From positions 1-64,000 of the forward strand of contig JBBQZO010000011.1 in NCBI GenBank assembly GCA_038207625.1: a stretch of 64,000 nt of DNA. The letters run 5' to 3'. The stretch's first letter is position 1; each line of letters begins with the position of its first letter. This DNA comes from JBBQZO01 sp038207625. Its GTDB lineage: Bacteria > Pseudomonadota > Gammaproteobacteria > Burkholderiales > Burkholderiaceae_D. Both the position numbers and the translations under genes were made by a program. Positions 50,886-59,300 of the stretch are shown piece after piece. Under the pieces are notes generated by a model. It had not been told where the DNA came from, made no database searches, and worked only from the letters and a program-made list of their open reading frames with translations.

Positions 50886-51821
50886 GTCCATCGCAACGAT
50901 GTCCGTGGCAACGGCTCGCTGACGGATTTGAGAAATTCGTGATGACGATATGCACATCGCTGCTCGCTCGCCAGATCATGCCCGACGCTGGGCGGGCTAC
51001 GAATAGTTGGCCAGCGTATCGCGATCACGAGGTATTTGCCGGCAATATCACCGACGCGACAAGCGTGCAACCGATGGACGACATGACCATGCGATGCTTC
51101 CGGTCAAGCGCGCTATCGCCGTGGTCGAGCGTGGGTCGCTCTCGGCCGACAACTCAGCATCGATGCGTCGGTACTGACGCACTCCCACCTGAGGACCAGT
51201 GCCCTTCTGCGGGCCCCAAACACCGCCGCACTCACCGATACCAGAACCCGTGATCAACCGGCATCGCTCGTTAAACGATAACAAATACTGTTTCTGCGGG
51301 CACCAATCCGAGATCGACATCGAGATCGGCCCGATTTGTCATCGACTGCCTGAACGTATCCGTGCCAGGGCAGCAACCGCTTCATGGCCCAGATCCGGTA
51401 TCGCATCCGGCGCACCGGCTTGCACGCTAGCGACAACCTGCTATCGCCCGGACCCGTCATGGTGATACTGCGCCAGATTCGGATCGTGTCGTCGGTCCGT
51501 TGGCCATTCGAGCAACGCGAGATGTCGGTCCGCGAAATGGCGTTTTCGTCGCCATGCGGCTTGACCGTGACAGCAGTCGCTTGCACGCTGGCGGTCGATT
51601 TCCTGTCCCAGTTCGTAACTGGAAGCGCATCGCCTTCCGACGCGGCGCGACCGGCTCGTTGCGGCGCGCGCCTTGCGCGCTTAACAATGGCAAGGCCCGT
51701 CGTCGGCACCTCGTCCCCCAAGCTTGGCGACGCTGTCGATAGCGCACTATACAATCGCCCGGCAGCAAGCGCGCGCCATCGTTTAAGATGCTTCCTTTGA
51801 CCGCCATTCCACAACGCCTCA
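50886..51821. other. 936-bp region without recognisable gene
   Basis: Several open frames of 60-240 codons overlap on both strands, but none shows protein-like composition or a known motif; they are rich in Arg, Ser and Pro and lack ribosome sites. No IS terminal repeats or transposase motifs were found. The GC content is a little lower than in the flanking genes. It may be decayed coding sequence or a large intergenic spacer. Confidence 0.45.
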
Positions 51822-53162
51822 ATGCATAATTTATTGTTAGTCCTGCTCGCCCTGCTGCTGGTCGCCCTGAACGGTTTTTTCGTGGCGGCCGAATTTGGCA
51901 TCGTCACCTTGCGCCGCACCCGCATCCGCGCCATCGCCCGGACCCAGGGCCTGCGCGGGCGCACGCTGGCCAAGGTGCACGGCGAACTGGACGCCTACCT
52001 GTCGGCCTGCCAGCTGGGCATCACGCTGGCCTCGCTGGCGCTGGGCTGGATCGGCGAGCCGGCCTTCGCCGGCCTGCTCGAGCCGCTCTTGGGCGTGCTG
52101 GGCATCAGCGCACCGGCGCTGGTGCACGGCATCGCGTTCGCGTTCGCTTTCCTGGCGATCTCCTTCCTGCACATTGTGGTGGGCGAACTGGCGCCCAAGT
52201 CGCTGGCGATCCGCAATCCGGAGCTGGTCGGCCTGTGGAGCGCGCTGCCGCTGTATGGTTTTTACTGGAGCATGTACCCGGCCATCTGGGTGCTCAACGC
52301 CAGCGCCGGCATGGTGCTGCGCGTGTCCGGTCTGTCGGGCGGCGCCAGCCACGACACCCACTATTCGACCGACGAACTGAAGCTGATTCTGCGCACCAAG
52401 ACGCAGGACCAGAAATTCACCCCCGACGAGCGCAACATCCTGGCCCACTCGCTCGACTTCGGCAAGCTGGCCGTGTCCGACCTGATGCGCCCGATCAGCG
52501 AGGTGATCGCGCTGCACGCGACCAAGTCGCTGGACGACAATTTGCAGACGGTGGTGCGCAACCGCTTCAGCCGCTATCCATATTTCGCCGCCAACGGCGA
52601 CGACGTGCTCGGCGTGATCCACCTGAAGGACTTGTTCTTTGCCCAGCAGGCCGGGCTGCCGATCACGGACCTGACGGCCTTCCTGCGCCCGGTTGAGATG
52701 TTCTCCGCGCGCACCCCGGCGCAGGAGCTGTTTCGCCGCTTTCGGGAAGGCGCGCCGCACTTCGCGCTGATCGGCGAACGGGGCAAACGCCCGCTCGGCT
52801 TCATCACGCTGGACAATCTGCTGGGCGCGATGGTGGGCGAAATCCACGACGAATTCCGCCCCAACGACAACGACTGGCAGCGCCAGAGCGACGGTTCGCT
52901 GATCGGCAAAGCCAGCCTGACCATCGTCTCGCTCGAACGCATACTGGGGCTGGAGATCGACAATGAAAGCCTGGGGCTGGACGAGGTCGAATCGGTGGGC
53001 GGCCTGCTGATGGTTAAGCTGGGCGACATTCCCAAGCAGGGGCAGCGCATCGAATTTCCCGCCTTCGACGTGCTGGTCAAGTCGATGAACGGTCCACGCA
53101 TCGTGCAGGTGAACGTGATTCCGAAGCAACAACCTGACAGCGACGACGACCTGCACGACTAG
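51822..53162 (+). CDS. CNNM/CBS-domain membrane protein (hemolysin family, CorC-like)
   Basis: The 446-residue protein has an N-terminal CNNM membrane domain with four hydrophobic segments (LLLVLLALLLVALNGFFVAA, FAFAFLAISFLHIVVGELAP), a pair of CBS domains (about residues 225-330, with LMRPISEVIALHATKSLDD and GVIHLKDLFFAQQ), and a C-terminal CorC/HlyC transporter-associated domain (SLIGKASLTIVSLERILGL). Members are linked to magnesium or cobalt transport, and the hemolysin label is historical. Monocistronic. Confidence 0.9.
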   Translation: MHNLLLVLLALLLVALNGFFVAAEFGIVTLRRTRIRAIARTQGLRGRTLAKVHGELDAYLSACQLGITLASLALGWIGEPAFAGLLEPLLGVLGISAPALVHGIAFAFAFLAISFLHIVVGELAPKSLAIRNPELVGLWSALPLYGFYWSMYPAIWVLNASAGMVLRVSGLSGGASHDTHYSTDELKLILRTKTQDQKFTPDERNILAHSLDFGKLAVSDLMRPISEVIALHATKSLDDNLQTVVRNRFSRYPYFAANGDDVLGVIHLKDLFFAQQAGLPITDLTAFLRPVEMFSARTPAQELFRRFREGAPHFALIGERGKRPLGFITLDNLLGAMVGEIHDEFRPNDNDWQRQSDGSLIGKASLTIVSLERILGLEIDNESLGLDEVESVGGLLMVKLGDIPKQGQRIEFPAFDVLVKSMNGPRIVQVNVIPKQQPDSDDDLHD

Positions 53163-53215
53163 CCCGGTGACCGGCTGACGCCCCGCACAAGGTCAGTTAC
53201 AAAATAGATACCGAA

Positions 53216-53240
53216 AAGCAGTTACATATACTAACTGCTT
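53216..53240. promoter_or_regulatory. 9-bp inverted repeat ahead of the response regulator gene
   Basis: AAGCAGTTA (53216-53224) and TAACTGCTT (53232-53240) are perfect complements with a seven-base spacer (CATATAC), about 75 bases before the response regulator ATG. A TCAGTTA half-site also occurs at 53193-53199. The symmetry and AT-rich spacer suggest a protein-binding operator; no T run follows, so a terminator of the preceding gene is less likely. Confidence 0.5.
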
Positions 53241-53316
53241 CTCGTCACCCCGTATGCTATTTTGGTGAAATGGAATTCTTTCGCTCCCATCAACAAACAC
53301 CAGCGGTGATCCGGTC

Positions 53317-53781
53317 ATGAGCTTGATCGATAGTATCTACGACGTCGCGCATGCGGTACCGGCTGTACCAGCCGTACCGGCACGCCCACTGACAATGCTC
53401 TACATCGAAGACAACACAGCCAATTTGGCGCTGGTCGCACAGTTGATCGGGCGGCGCAGCGACATCCGCTTGTTGTCCGCCAGCACCGGGCGTGATGGCA
53501 TCGCATTGGCACAGTCCGAGCTGCCGCAGGTGATATTGATGGATATTAATTTACCGGATATCAACGGACTGACGGCCTTGAAATTGCTGCGCGAATATCC
53601 GACGACCCGCCATATCCCCGTGGTGGCGCTGTCGTCGGACGCCTATCCGCGCCAGATCGCATCGGGCATTGCGGCGGGATTCTTCCGCTACCTGACCAAA
53701 CCGTTCCGTATTGACGAATTGATGAGCGCGCTCGATGCCGGCTTCGCGCTTTCCGAGCAACGCGCCCGGACACTGCCTTAG
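53317..53781 (+). CDS. single-domain response regulator
   Basis: A 154-residue receiver-only protein. After a 26-residue variable leader with AVPAVPA repeats, the receiver starts TMLYIEDNTANLALVAQLIG, with acidic pocket residues in YIEDN, the phospho-acceptor Asp in VILMDINLPDINGLTAL, the conserved Ser in VVALSSDA and Lys in RYLTKPFRIDELM. Without an output domain it resembles DivK/CheY-type signalling or phosphorelay carriers. No kinase gene is adjacent. The start could also lie nearer the domain (53395). Confidence 0.87.
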   Translation: MSLIDSIYDVAHAVPAVPAVPARPLTMLYIEDNTANLALVAQLIGRRSDIRLLSASTGRDGIALAQSELPQVILMDINLPDINGLTALKLLREYPTTRHIPVVALSSDAYPRQIASGIAAGFFRYLTKPFRIDELMSALDAGFALSEQRARTLP

Positions 53782-53809
53782 CACTGTCAGAGCATCGACC
53801 GCCCGGCGC

Positions 53810-54841
53810 CTACGCCCGGCCAGCCCAGTCGCGCGTCAGCGTGAACCCGAGCGCCAGCAAGGCCGGCCCGATGAACAGGCCGACAAAGCCGAACGCCAGC
53901 ACGCCGCCCATCACCCCGAGCAACACCACCACGAACGGCAGACTGCTGCCGCGGCTGATCAACACGGGTTTGACGACATTATCGACGCTGCTAATGGCCA
54001 GCATGCCCCAGACCACCATGAAGATGCCCCAGCCAACTTGCCCCTGATCGAATAGCCACAGCGCGGCCCCACCCCAGATCAGCGGTGGGCCAACCGGCAC
54101 CAGCGACAGCACAAACGTGGCCAGCGACAGCAAGGGCACCGCCGGCACGCCGGCCAGCGCAAAACCGATGGCGGCCACCAGCGCCTGCGCCAGCGCCGTG
54201 CCCAACAAGCCGTACATCACGCCGCGCACCGTGCGGCTGATGATGCCAGCCACCTTGTCGGTCTGTGCGCCGATCAGATGCTGCATGGCCAGCGTCAGCA
54301 CGCGCAGGATGGCCAGGCCGTCGCGAAACAGAAAGAAACTGACGAAGGCGGCCAGGCTCAGTTGCAGCACGCCTCCGCCCAGCAGCAGGCCGGCGCTGAG
54401 CAGGAAATTCTTGGCCGGCTCGAGCATGCGCCGCACCAGGCCCATCAACTCGTCCCGGTCGCCGCTCAATTGCGCCAGATAGCGCTCGAGCGGCTCACCA
54501 ACTAGCGGCAACTCCTTGATCCAGGCGGGGTGCACCAGCTGGCCAGATTCCAGCGCGCCTTTCAGGCGCACATACAGGCGCGCGACATCGTCGCTGACGT
54601 TGTAGGCCATCCACGCCAGCGGCAGAATCACCAGCAGGCTCAAGGTCAACGTCATCGTCAGCGCCGCCAAATTGGCACGCCCGCGCAGGCGCTGTAGCAG
54701 CCACAAGTACAAAGGCCAGCTCGAAATGCACACGGCGCCGGCAAACAAGATCGCTGCCAGAAACGGGCGCAAGACCAGCAGGCAGCCCAGCAGCAGCGCG
54801 GCACCGGTCAGGCGCGCATAGTTGGCGGTGCGCTCATTCAT
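53810..54841 (-). CDS. AI-2E family transporter
   Basis: The 343-residue permease has eight or more hydrophobic helices and the family pattern: TGAALLLGCLLVLRPFLAAI at the start, a soluble loop (about residues 95-155), SAGLLLGGGVLQLSLAAFVS, LVPVGPPLIWGGAALWLFDQ, and the end segment FGFVGLFIGPALLALGFTL. Family members transport unknown solutes or sodium; the AI-2 name reflects one E. coli member. The ATG at MNERTANYARL is taken as the start; the open frame extends nine codons earlier. It is convergent with the response regulator gene. Confidence 0.88.
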   Translation of the reverse strand: MNERTANYARLTGAALLLGCLLVLRPFLAAILFAGAVCISSWPLYLWLLQRLRGRANLAALTMTLTLSLLVILPLAWMAYNVSDDVARLYVRLKGALESGQLVHPAWIKELPLVGEPLERYLAQLSGDRDELMGLVRRMLEPAKNFLLSAGLLLGGGVLQLSLAAFVSFFLFRDGLAILRVLTLAMQHLIGAQTDKVAGIISRTVRGVMYGLLGTALAQALVAAIGFALAGVPAVPLLSLATFVLSLVPVGPPLIWGGAALWLFDQGQVGWGIFMVVWGMLAISSVDNVVKPVLISRGSSLPFVVVLLGVMGGVLAFGFVGLFIGPALLALGFTLTRDWAGRA

Positions 54842-55166
54842 GCACGTGCCCCCGCCGCACAAATGCACGTTTGTGCTTCAGCGCGCCAACGCCAATGCGC
54901 CAACGCCGCTCGGAGGCGTCGATAGGTCCGATGTTCATTGCTACTCCAACATGCTTGAATGCCACAGTATAGGCGGTTCGGGTTGGCGTACACGCTCCGA
55001 ATCGCGCGCCCCGTGCGACAGCGTATCCGCTGTCAACGGGGCGCAGTCGGCGCTGGCCAAGTTGCAGCCCGCAGGCACGGCTCAGCCCGTCCATGTCCAT
55101 GCGCGGCGACGGGCCGCGCCGACCTTGCCATGATCACAAAAAGGCTACAACAATTTCCAATAAATT
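54842..55166. other. intergenic region between the permease and the second PEP-CTERM gene
   Basis: About 325 bases with divergent genes on both sides. Short open frames are not protein-like. The last 60 bases turn AT-rich and lead into the palindrome at 55167-55195. Confidence 0.4.
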
Positions 55167-55195
55167 ATTAACACGATGGAACGTATCATGTTAAT
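55167..55195 (+). promoter_or_regulatory. 29-bp near-palindrome upstream of the TLDc-like PEP-CTERM gene
   Basis: ATTAACACGAT and ATCATGTTAAT are complementary over 11 bases with one mismatch, separated by seven bases (GGAACGT). The centre lies about 70 bases before the start codon. The right arm overlaps TATCAT and TTAATAT, -10-like strings. An operator for a dimeric regulator is the likely role. Confidence 0.55.
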
Positions 55196-55249
55196 ATGCC
55201 AATTAACCCAGGCGCCCGGCCTGCTCACGCCAATCAACCAGGACTACCA

Positions 55250-55912
55250 ATGAAAACTTTGAACACGCTCGTCGCCAGCATTGCCCTGGCACTTTGCGCA
55301 GCAGCACCGAGCGCCTACGCCGATCCGCTGAGCTCGGCCGACAATGCCCAACTGCAAACTTGGCTGGGCCAGGGCGCCGTCACGCTGACCGATATTTTTT
55401 CCGCCAACGCAAACTCGACGTCGGTCGACTTTCATGCCGCCGCTGATGGCATGGGCGCGACGTTTTCCGTCATGAGCGTGACGTCCAACGGTGTGACCAG
55501 CCTGATCGGCGGCTACAACCCGCAGAGTTGGAACACGTCGAATAATTATTTTTATGCGCAGACGACATCCGATCGCAGCGCTTTCCTGTTCAACCTGACG
55601 AGCGGTGTCCGGATTGCAGAACGCCTCGACAACAACGGCGTCTACCAGACCTACAACGCCGCCAACTATGGCCCGACCTTTGGCGGTGGACACGACATCT
55701 ATATCGACAACACGCTCAAGGCCGGCTATGCGAATTCGTGGAGCTATATGGATCAGTCGGCGACACTGCTGCCTGGCGCGAGCTATCAGACGTTTTCCGT
55801 CAACAGCGTCGATGTCTACAGCATCACCCCGGTTCCGGAAGCGCAAACCTATGCGATGCTGCTGGCCGGCCTGGCACTGCTGAGCATGGTGGCACGGCGC
55901 CGCAGCCGCTAA
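55250..55912 (+). CDS. PEP-CTERM protein with a TLDc-like domain
   Basis: The 220-residue exported protein has a signal peptide (MKTLNTLVASIALALCAAAP). Its middle resembles the TLDc fold: FHAAADGMGATFSVM, SLIGGYNPQSWNTSNNYFYA, DRSAFLFNLTSG, and YGPTFGGGHDIYIDN. The C-terminal sorting signal is VPEAQTYAMLLAGLALLSMV, then ARRRSR. TLDc domains are best known in eukaryotic oxidative-stress proteins. The match rests on the GG-x-W ... SFLF-like ... FGGG-x-D order and is moderate. An upstream in-frame ATG at 55196 would add 18 non-signal residues. Confidence 0.8.
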   Translation: MKTLNTLVASIALALCAAAPSAYADPLSSADNAQLQTWLGQGAVTLTDIFSANANSTSVDFHAAADGMGATFSVMSVTSNGVTSLIGGYNPQSWNTSNNYFYAQTTSDRSAFLFNLTSGVRIAERLDNNGVYQTYNAANYGPTFGGGHDIYIDNTLKAGYANSWSYMDQSATLLPGASYQTFSVNSVDVYSITPVPEAQTYAMLLAGLALLSMVARRRSR

Positions 55913-55942
55913 GCGATCGCGCGCGCAAGCGCGCCGCACAAC

Positions 55943-55981
55943 AAAAAATGCCGCCCGGTTGCTCACCTGGCGGCATTTTTT
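55943..55981. terminator. bidirectional intrinsic terminator between the PEP-CTERM and SCO genes
   Basis: AAAAAATGCCGCC and GGCGGCATTTTTT are perfect complements flanking a 13-base loop. A runs on one side and T runs on the other allow termination on both strands. It separates the plus-strand PEP-CTERM gene from the minus-strand SCO gene. Confidence 0.9.
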
Positions 55982-56019
55982 ATTGGCACGGCGCTGTCTG
56001 GCGCGCCCCGCGTGCTCGC

Positions 56020-56625
56020 TTACTGCAGCAATTGCTTCAGGTCGTGGGTGATCGGCGCCGCGCCCTGGCCATGATGCAGGAACAGACGCAGCTTGCCGTT
56101 GCGGTCGAACACGTAACTGCCGGCCGTGTGATCCATTGAATAGCTGCCCGGCGTGCGACCTGGCACTTTGGCGTAGAACACCTTGAACTCTTGCGCCACC
56201 TTGGCGGTTGCCTGCGCGTCGCCGCGCAAGCCGAGGAAGCGGGCATCGAAGGTCGGCACGTATTGCGCCAGCAGCGCCTGGGTGTCGCGCTCAGGATCGA
56301 TCGTCACGAACAGCACCTGCACTTGGTCGGCCAGCGGCCCGAGTTCCTTCATCACCGACGACAGCTCGGACATCGTGGTCGGACACACGTCGGGGCACTG
56401 GGTATAGCCGAAGAACATCACCACCAGCTTGCCCTTGAAATCGGCCAGCGTGCGCGCCTTGCCCGTGTGGTCAAAGAGCGCGAAGTCACGCGCATAATCG
56501 GCGCCGGTCATGTCGGTGTTGGTGAAACTGAGCGGCGCGGGCGCGGATGCGGGTGCGCTGGCCGGCTGTTTGCCGCAGGCCCCCAGCAGTGCCGCGATGG
56601 CGAGGAGAGAGAACAGTTTTTTCAT
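56020..56625 (-). CDS. SCO1/SenC-family copper protein
   Basis: Membrane-anchored copper chaperone for the CuA site of cytochrome c oxidase. The 201-residue protein has a lipoprotein signal (LLAIAALLGACGKQP). The thioredoxin-like core carries the metal motif CPDVCP (in FGYTQCPDVCPTTMSEL) and the third ligand His in YSMDHTAGSYVF. It is the last of the haem and oxidase assembly genes on this strand, five bases after the ctaB stop. Confidence 0.93.
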   Translation of the reverse strand: MKKLFSLLAIAALLGACGKQPASAPASAPAPLSFTNTDMTGADYARDFALFDHTGKARTLADFKGKLVVMFFGYTQCPDVCPTTMSELSSVMKELGPLADQVQVLFVTIDPERDTQALLAQYVPTFDARFLGLRGDAQATAKVAQEFKVFYAKVPGRTPGSYSMDHTAGSYVFDRNGKLRLFLHHGQGAAPITHDLKQLLQ

Positions 56626-56629
56626 GGCG

Positions 56630-57523
56630 TCACAGTTTGATGTAGTGGTCCACCAGCAGCGCCAGGAACAGCAGCGACAGGTAGATGATCGAATAGGTGA
56701 ACGCCTTGCGGGCGATCAGGTCGCTGTAGTGGCGGTAGATGCGCCACGCGTGCCACAGGAACACGGCGTTCAGCAACACCGCCGAGACCAGATAAATCAG
56801 GCCGCTCATGTGCACCGCATACGGCAGCAGGCAGGTCGCCGCCAGCGCGATCGCGTACAGCCACACGTGGAACTGGGTGAACGCCAGGCCATGCGTGACG
56901 GGCAGCATCGGCAGGCCGGACTTGGCGTAGTCGTCGCGCCGGTACATGGCCAGCGCCCAGAAATGCGGCGGCGTCCACACGAAAATGATCAGCACCAGCA
57001 GCCATGCCTGCATCGGCACGTCATTCGCCACCGCGGCCCAGCCCAGCGCCGGCGGCATGGCGCCCGACAGGCCGCCGATGACGATGTTTTGCGGCGTGGC
57101 CGGCTTCAACACCATCGTGTAGATGATCGCGTAACCGACGAAGGTGACGAAGGTCAGCCACATCGTCAACGGGTTCACCAGCGCGTACAGCATCCACATG
57201 CCGGCACCGCCGATGACGCTGGCAAAAATCACCGTCTGGCGCACCGTGATGTCGCCCATCGCCATCGGGCGCCGCGCGGTGCGTGCCATGCGCGCGTCGA
57301 TTTCGCGCTCGGCCAGGCAGTTCACCGCAAACGCGGCGCCGGCCAGCAGCCAGATCCCGATCGTGGCCGGCACGACGATGCGCCAGCTGGGCAGCGTCTC
57401 GCTGGCGAGGAACATGCCGATCACGGCGCAAAACACCGCCAGCTGGGTCACGCGCGGCTTGGTCAAAGCCATATACTGTTTGAAACGGCTGGCGGTTTTA
57501 ATGGTTGCGGTCTGGGTCGTCAT
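56630..57523 (-). CDS. ctaB: protohaem IX farnesyltransferase (haem O synthase)
   Basis: Integral membrane prenyltransferase converting haem B to haem O for the aa3-type oxidase. The 297-residue, nine-helix protein has the catalytic acidic motif NCLAEREIDARMARTARRPM and the second DxxxD-like segment YRRDDYAKSGLPMLPVTHG, plus LKPATPQNIVIGGLSGAMPP. It overlaps ctaA by four bases (ATGA). Confidence 0.95.
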   Translation of the reverse strand: MTTQTATIKTASRFKQYMALTKPRVTQLAVFCAVIGMFLASETLPSWRIVVPATIGIWLLAGAAFAVNCLAEREIDARMARTARRPMAMGDITVRQTVIFASVIGGAGMWMLYALVNPLTMWLTFVTFVGYAIIYTMVLKPATPQNIVIGGLSGAMPPALGWAAVANDVPMQAWLLVLIIFVWTPPHFWALAMYRRDDYAKSGLPMLPVTHGLAFTQFHVWLYAIALAATCLLPYAVHMSGLIYLVSAVLLNAVFLWHAWRIYRHYSDLIARKAFTYSIIYLSLLFLALLVDHYIKL

Positions 57524-58683
57524 GGGTGAGTATGTGCTGGCGTGGATTGCGGATTGGCGGCGCGCATGGCGTCGGAAGTGGCAACCTCGGATTGATGCTT
57601 TGCCTTGTAGTTTAACATGGTCACGAGCAGCACCAGCAGCGCCGCGCCGCCGTTATGCAGCACCGCGATGGCCAGCGGCCAGTTCAGAAAGATCGTCGCC
57701 AGGCCGCTGGCCACTTGCACGGCCAGCACCAGCGCGATGGCGCGCGCGGTGCCGCGCAGCGCCGGATGCGCCTGCGCGCGCCAGGCCGTCGCACCGACGC
57801 CCAGCAGCACGACGAAGGCGAAGTTGCGGTGCACCCAGTGGATTGCGGTGAGCGCGGAAAACGGCAGGTAATGGCCGGCCGCCGTCTTGCCCAGCTCGCG
57901 CCACAGCGTGAAGCCGTGCGCGAAATCCATCTCCGGCACCAGCTTGCCGTCGCACAGCGGAAAGTCGTTGCAGGCCAGCGTGGCGTAGTTGGTGCTGACC
58001 CAGCCGCCCAGCGCGATCTGCACCAGCAGCAGCACGGCCGACAGCAGCGCCAGCTGGCGCACGCTGCGCAGCGCGCCTGGCGCGGCGCCATCATGGGCGG
58101 TGGGCGCATGCGCCATGTCCTGCCGGCTGGCCAGCCACGCCAGCAACGCCAGCAGGCCCATGCCCAGCAGCAGATGGGTGGTGACGATCACCGGCTGCAG
58201 CTTGAGCGTCACGGTCCAGGCGCCGAACGCGCCTTGCAGGCAGATGAACAGAAACAGCGCCGTGGGCAGCGCCGGCGCGTATTCAGCGCGGCGCGTCTTG
58301 CGCCATTCCAGCCAGGCTTTGGCCATCAGCACCACCGTCAGCGCGCCGATGCCGGCGGCCAGATAGCGGTGGATCATTTCGATCCAGGCCTTGAAGACGG
58401 TGACCGGCCCGGTGGGCATCAACGTTTGGGCGGCCGAAATGTCGGCGTGCGCGAGGAAAGGATTGGCCAAGCCGTAGCAACCGGGCCAGTCGGGACAACC
58501 GAGGCCCGAATCGGTCAGCCGCGTGAAGGCGCCGAACATGATCAGGTCGAACGTGAGAAACACGCTGACCCACACCAGTTTGCGGTATTTATTGGCGTCC
58601 GAGGACAGCCACACCAGCACCAAAGGCACACTGGCCACCAGCAGCGCCGTGCCGCCCAACTTCACCAGCGTCGTTGCATCCAT
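57520..58683 (-). CDS. ctaA: haem A synthase (COX15/CtaA family)
   Basis: Membrane enzyme converting haem O to haem A. The 387-residue, eight-helix protein has the conserved GAFTRLTDSGLGCPDWPGCY, WIEMIHRYLAAGIGALTVVL with the His ligand, TTHLLLGMGLLALLAW and AIHWVHRNFAFVVLLG. The second cysteine pair of type II CtaA proteins (ACNDFPLCDG) is also present. It overlaps ctaB and follows the small thioredoxin-like protein gene by five bases. Confidence 0.93.
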   Translation of the reverse strand: MDATTLVKLGGTALLVASVPLVLVWLSSDANKYRKLVWVSVFLTFDLIMFGAFTRLTDSGLGCPDWPGCYGLANPFLAHADISAAQTLMPTGPVTVFKAWIEMIHRYLAAGIGALTVVLMAKAWLEWRKTRRAEYAPALPTALFLFICLQGAFGAWTVTLKLQPVIVTTHLLLGMGLLALLAWLASRQDMAHAPTAHDGAAPGALRSVRQLALLSAVLLLVQIALGGWVSTNYATLACNDFPLCDGKLVPEMDFAHGFTLWRELGKTAAGHYLPFSALTAIHWVHRNFAFVVLLGVGATAWRAQAHPALRGTARAIALVLAVQVASGLATIFLNWPLAIAVLHNGGAALLVLLVTMLNYKAKHQSEVATSDAMRAANPQSTPAHTHP

Positions 58684-58688
58684 GCTGC

Positions 58689-59300
58689 TTAGCCGATCGC
58701 CGACGCTTTAAGCACTTTGGCGATGTCTTTCTTCACCTTGCTCGGATCGGCGTCTTTCGGAAAACGCATCATCAGGTTGCCCAGCGGGTCGATCAGGTAC
58801 ATATGGTCGGCTGCGTTGCCGCCCGCCTCCACCGGCAGCCATTTGGCGATCACGTCGGCCGGCGCGCGCAGCATGCGGGTGCCGTCGAATTCGCGTATCA
58901 AGCTCGTCTCCAGCGGGGCCGTGTCGGTGATCAGCCAGACGCGCTCGACGCGCTCCATTTCCTTGCCCTGCATCAGGCGCAGCTGCTGCATCGCAAACAG
59001 CTGCTTGCGGCAGGCCGCCTGGCAGTCGGCGCCGCCCACTTGCAGCATGATCCATTTGCCCTTGTAGGCGTCCAGGCCGGTCGGCTTGCCGTCCAGGGTG
59101 CTGGCACTCATGGCGGGAATCGGGTACACGCGCGGATCGAGCAGCGCGCCGTAGTTGGTGCGTCCGGTCGGCTTGATCACGTAGTAGGTCAGGTAGGAGC
59201 CGACCAGCGGCATCGCGCACACGGCCAGTACCAGCAAGAGCTTCCAGCGCCCTTTGCGCTGTTCCGGGGTCAGCTTAGTTTGTTGCACGGTTTGTTCCAC
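58689..59300 (-). CDS. membrane-anchored thioredoxin-fold protein of the oxidase cluster
   Basis: The 203-residue protein has one membrane helix (LLLVLAVCAMPLVGSYLTYYV), then a thioredoxin-like domain with KGKWIMLQVGGADCQAACRK. The Cys pair is spaced CxxxC, as in SCO copper proteins, but no third His ligand is clear. It sits between SURF1 and ctaA in Burkholderiales oxidase clusters and is likely a cytochrome oxidase assembly factor. The GTG start overlaps the SURF1 stop region by 26 bases. Confidence 0.72.
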   Translation of the reverse strand: MEQTVQQTKLTPEQRKGRWKLLLVLAVCAMPLVGSYLTYYVIKPTGRTNYGALLDPRVYPIPAMSASTLDGKPTGLDAYKGKWIMLQVGGADCQAACRKQLFAMQQLRLMQGKEMERVERVWLITDTAPLETSLIREFDGTRMLRAPADVIAKWLPVEAGGNAADHMYLIDPLGNLMMRFPKDADPSKVKKDIAKVLKASAIG

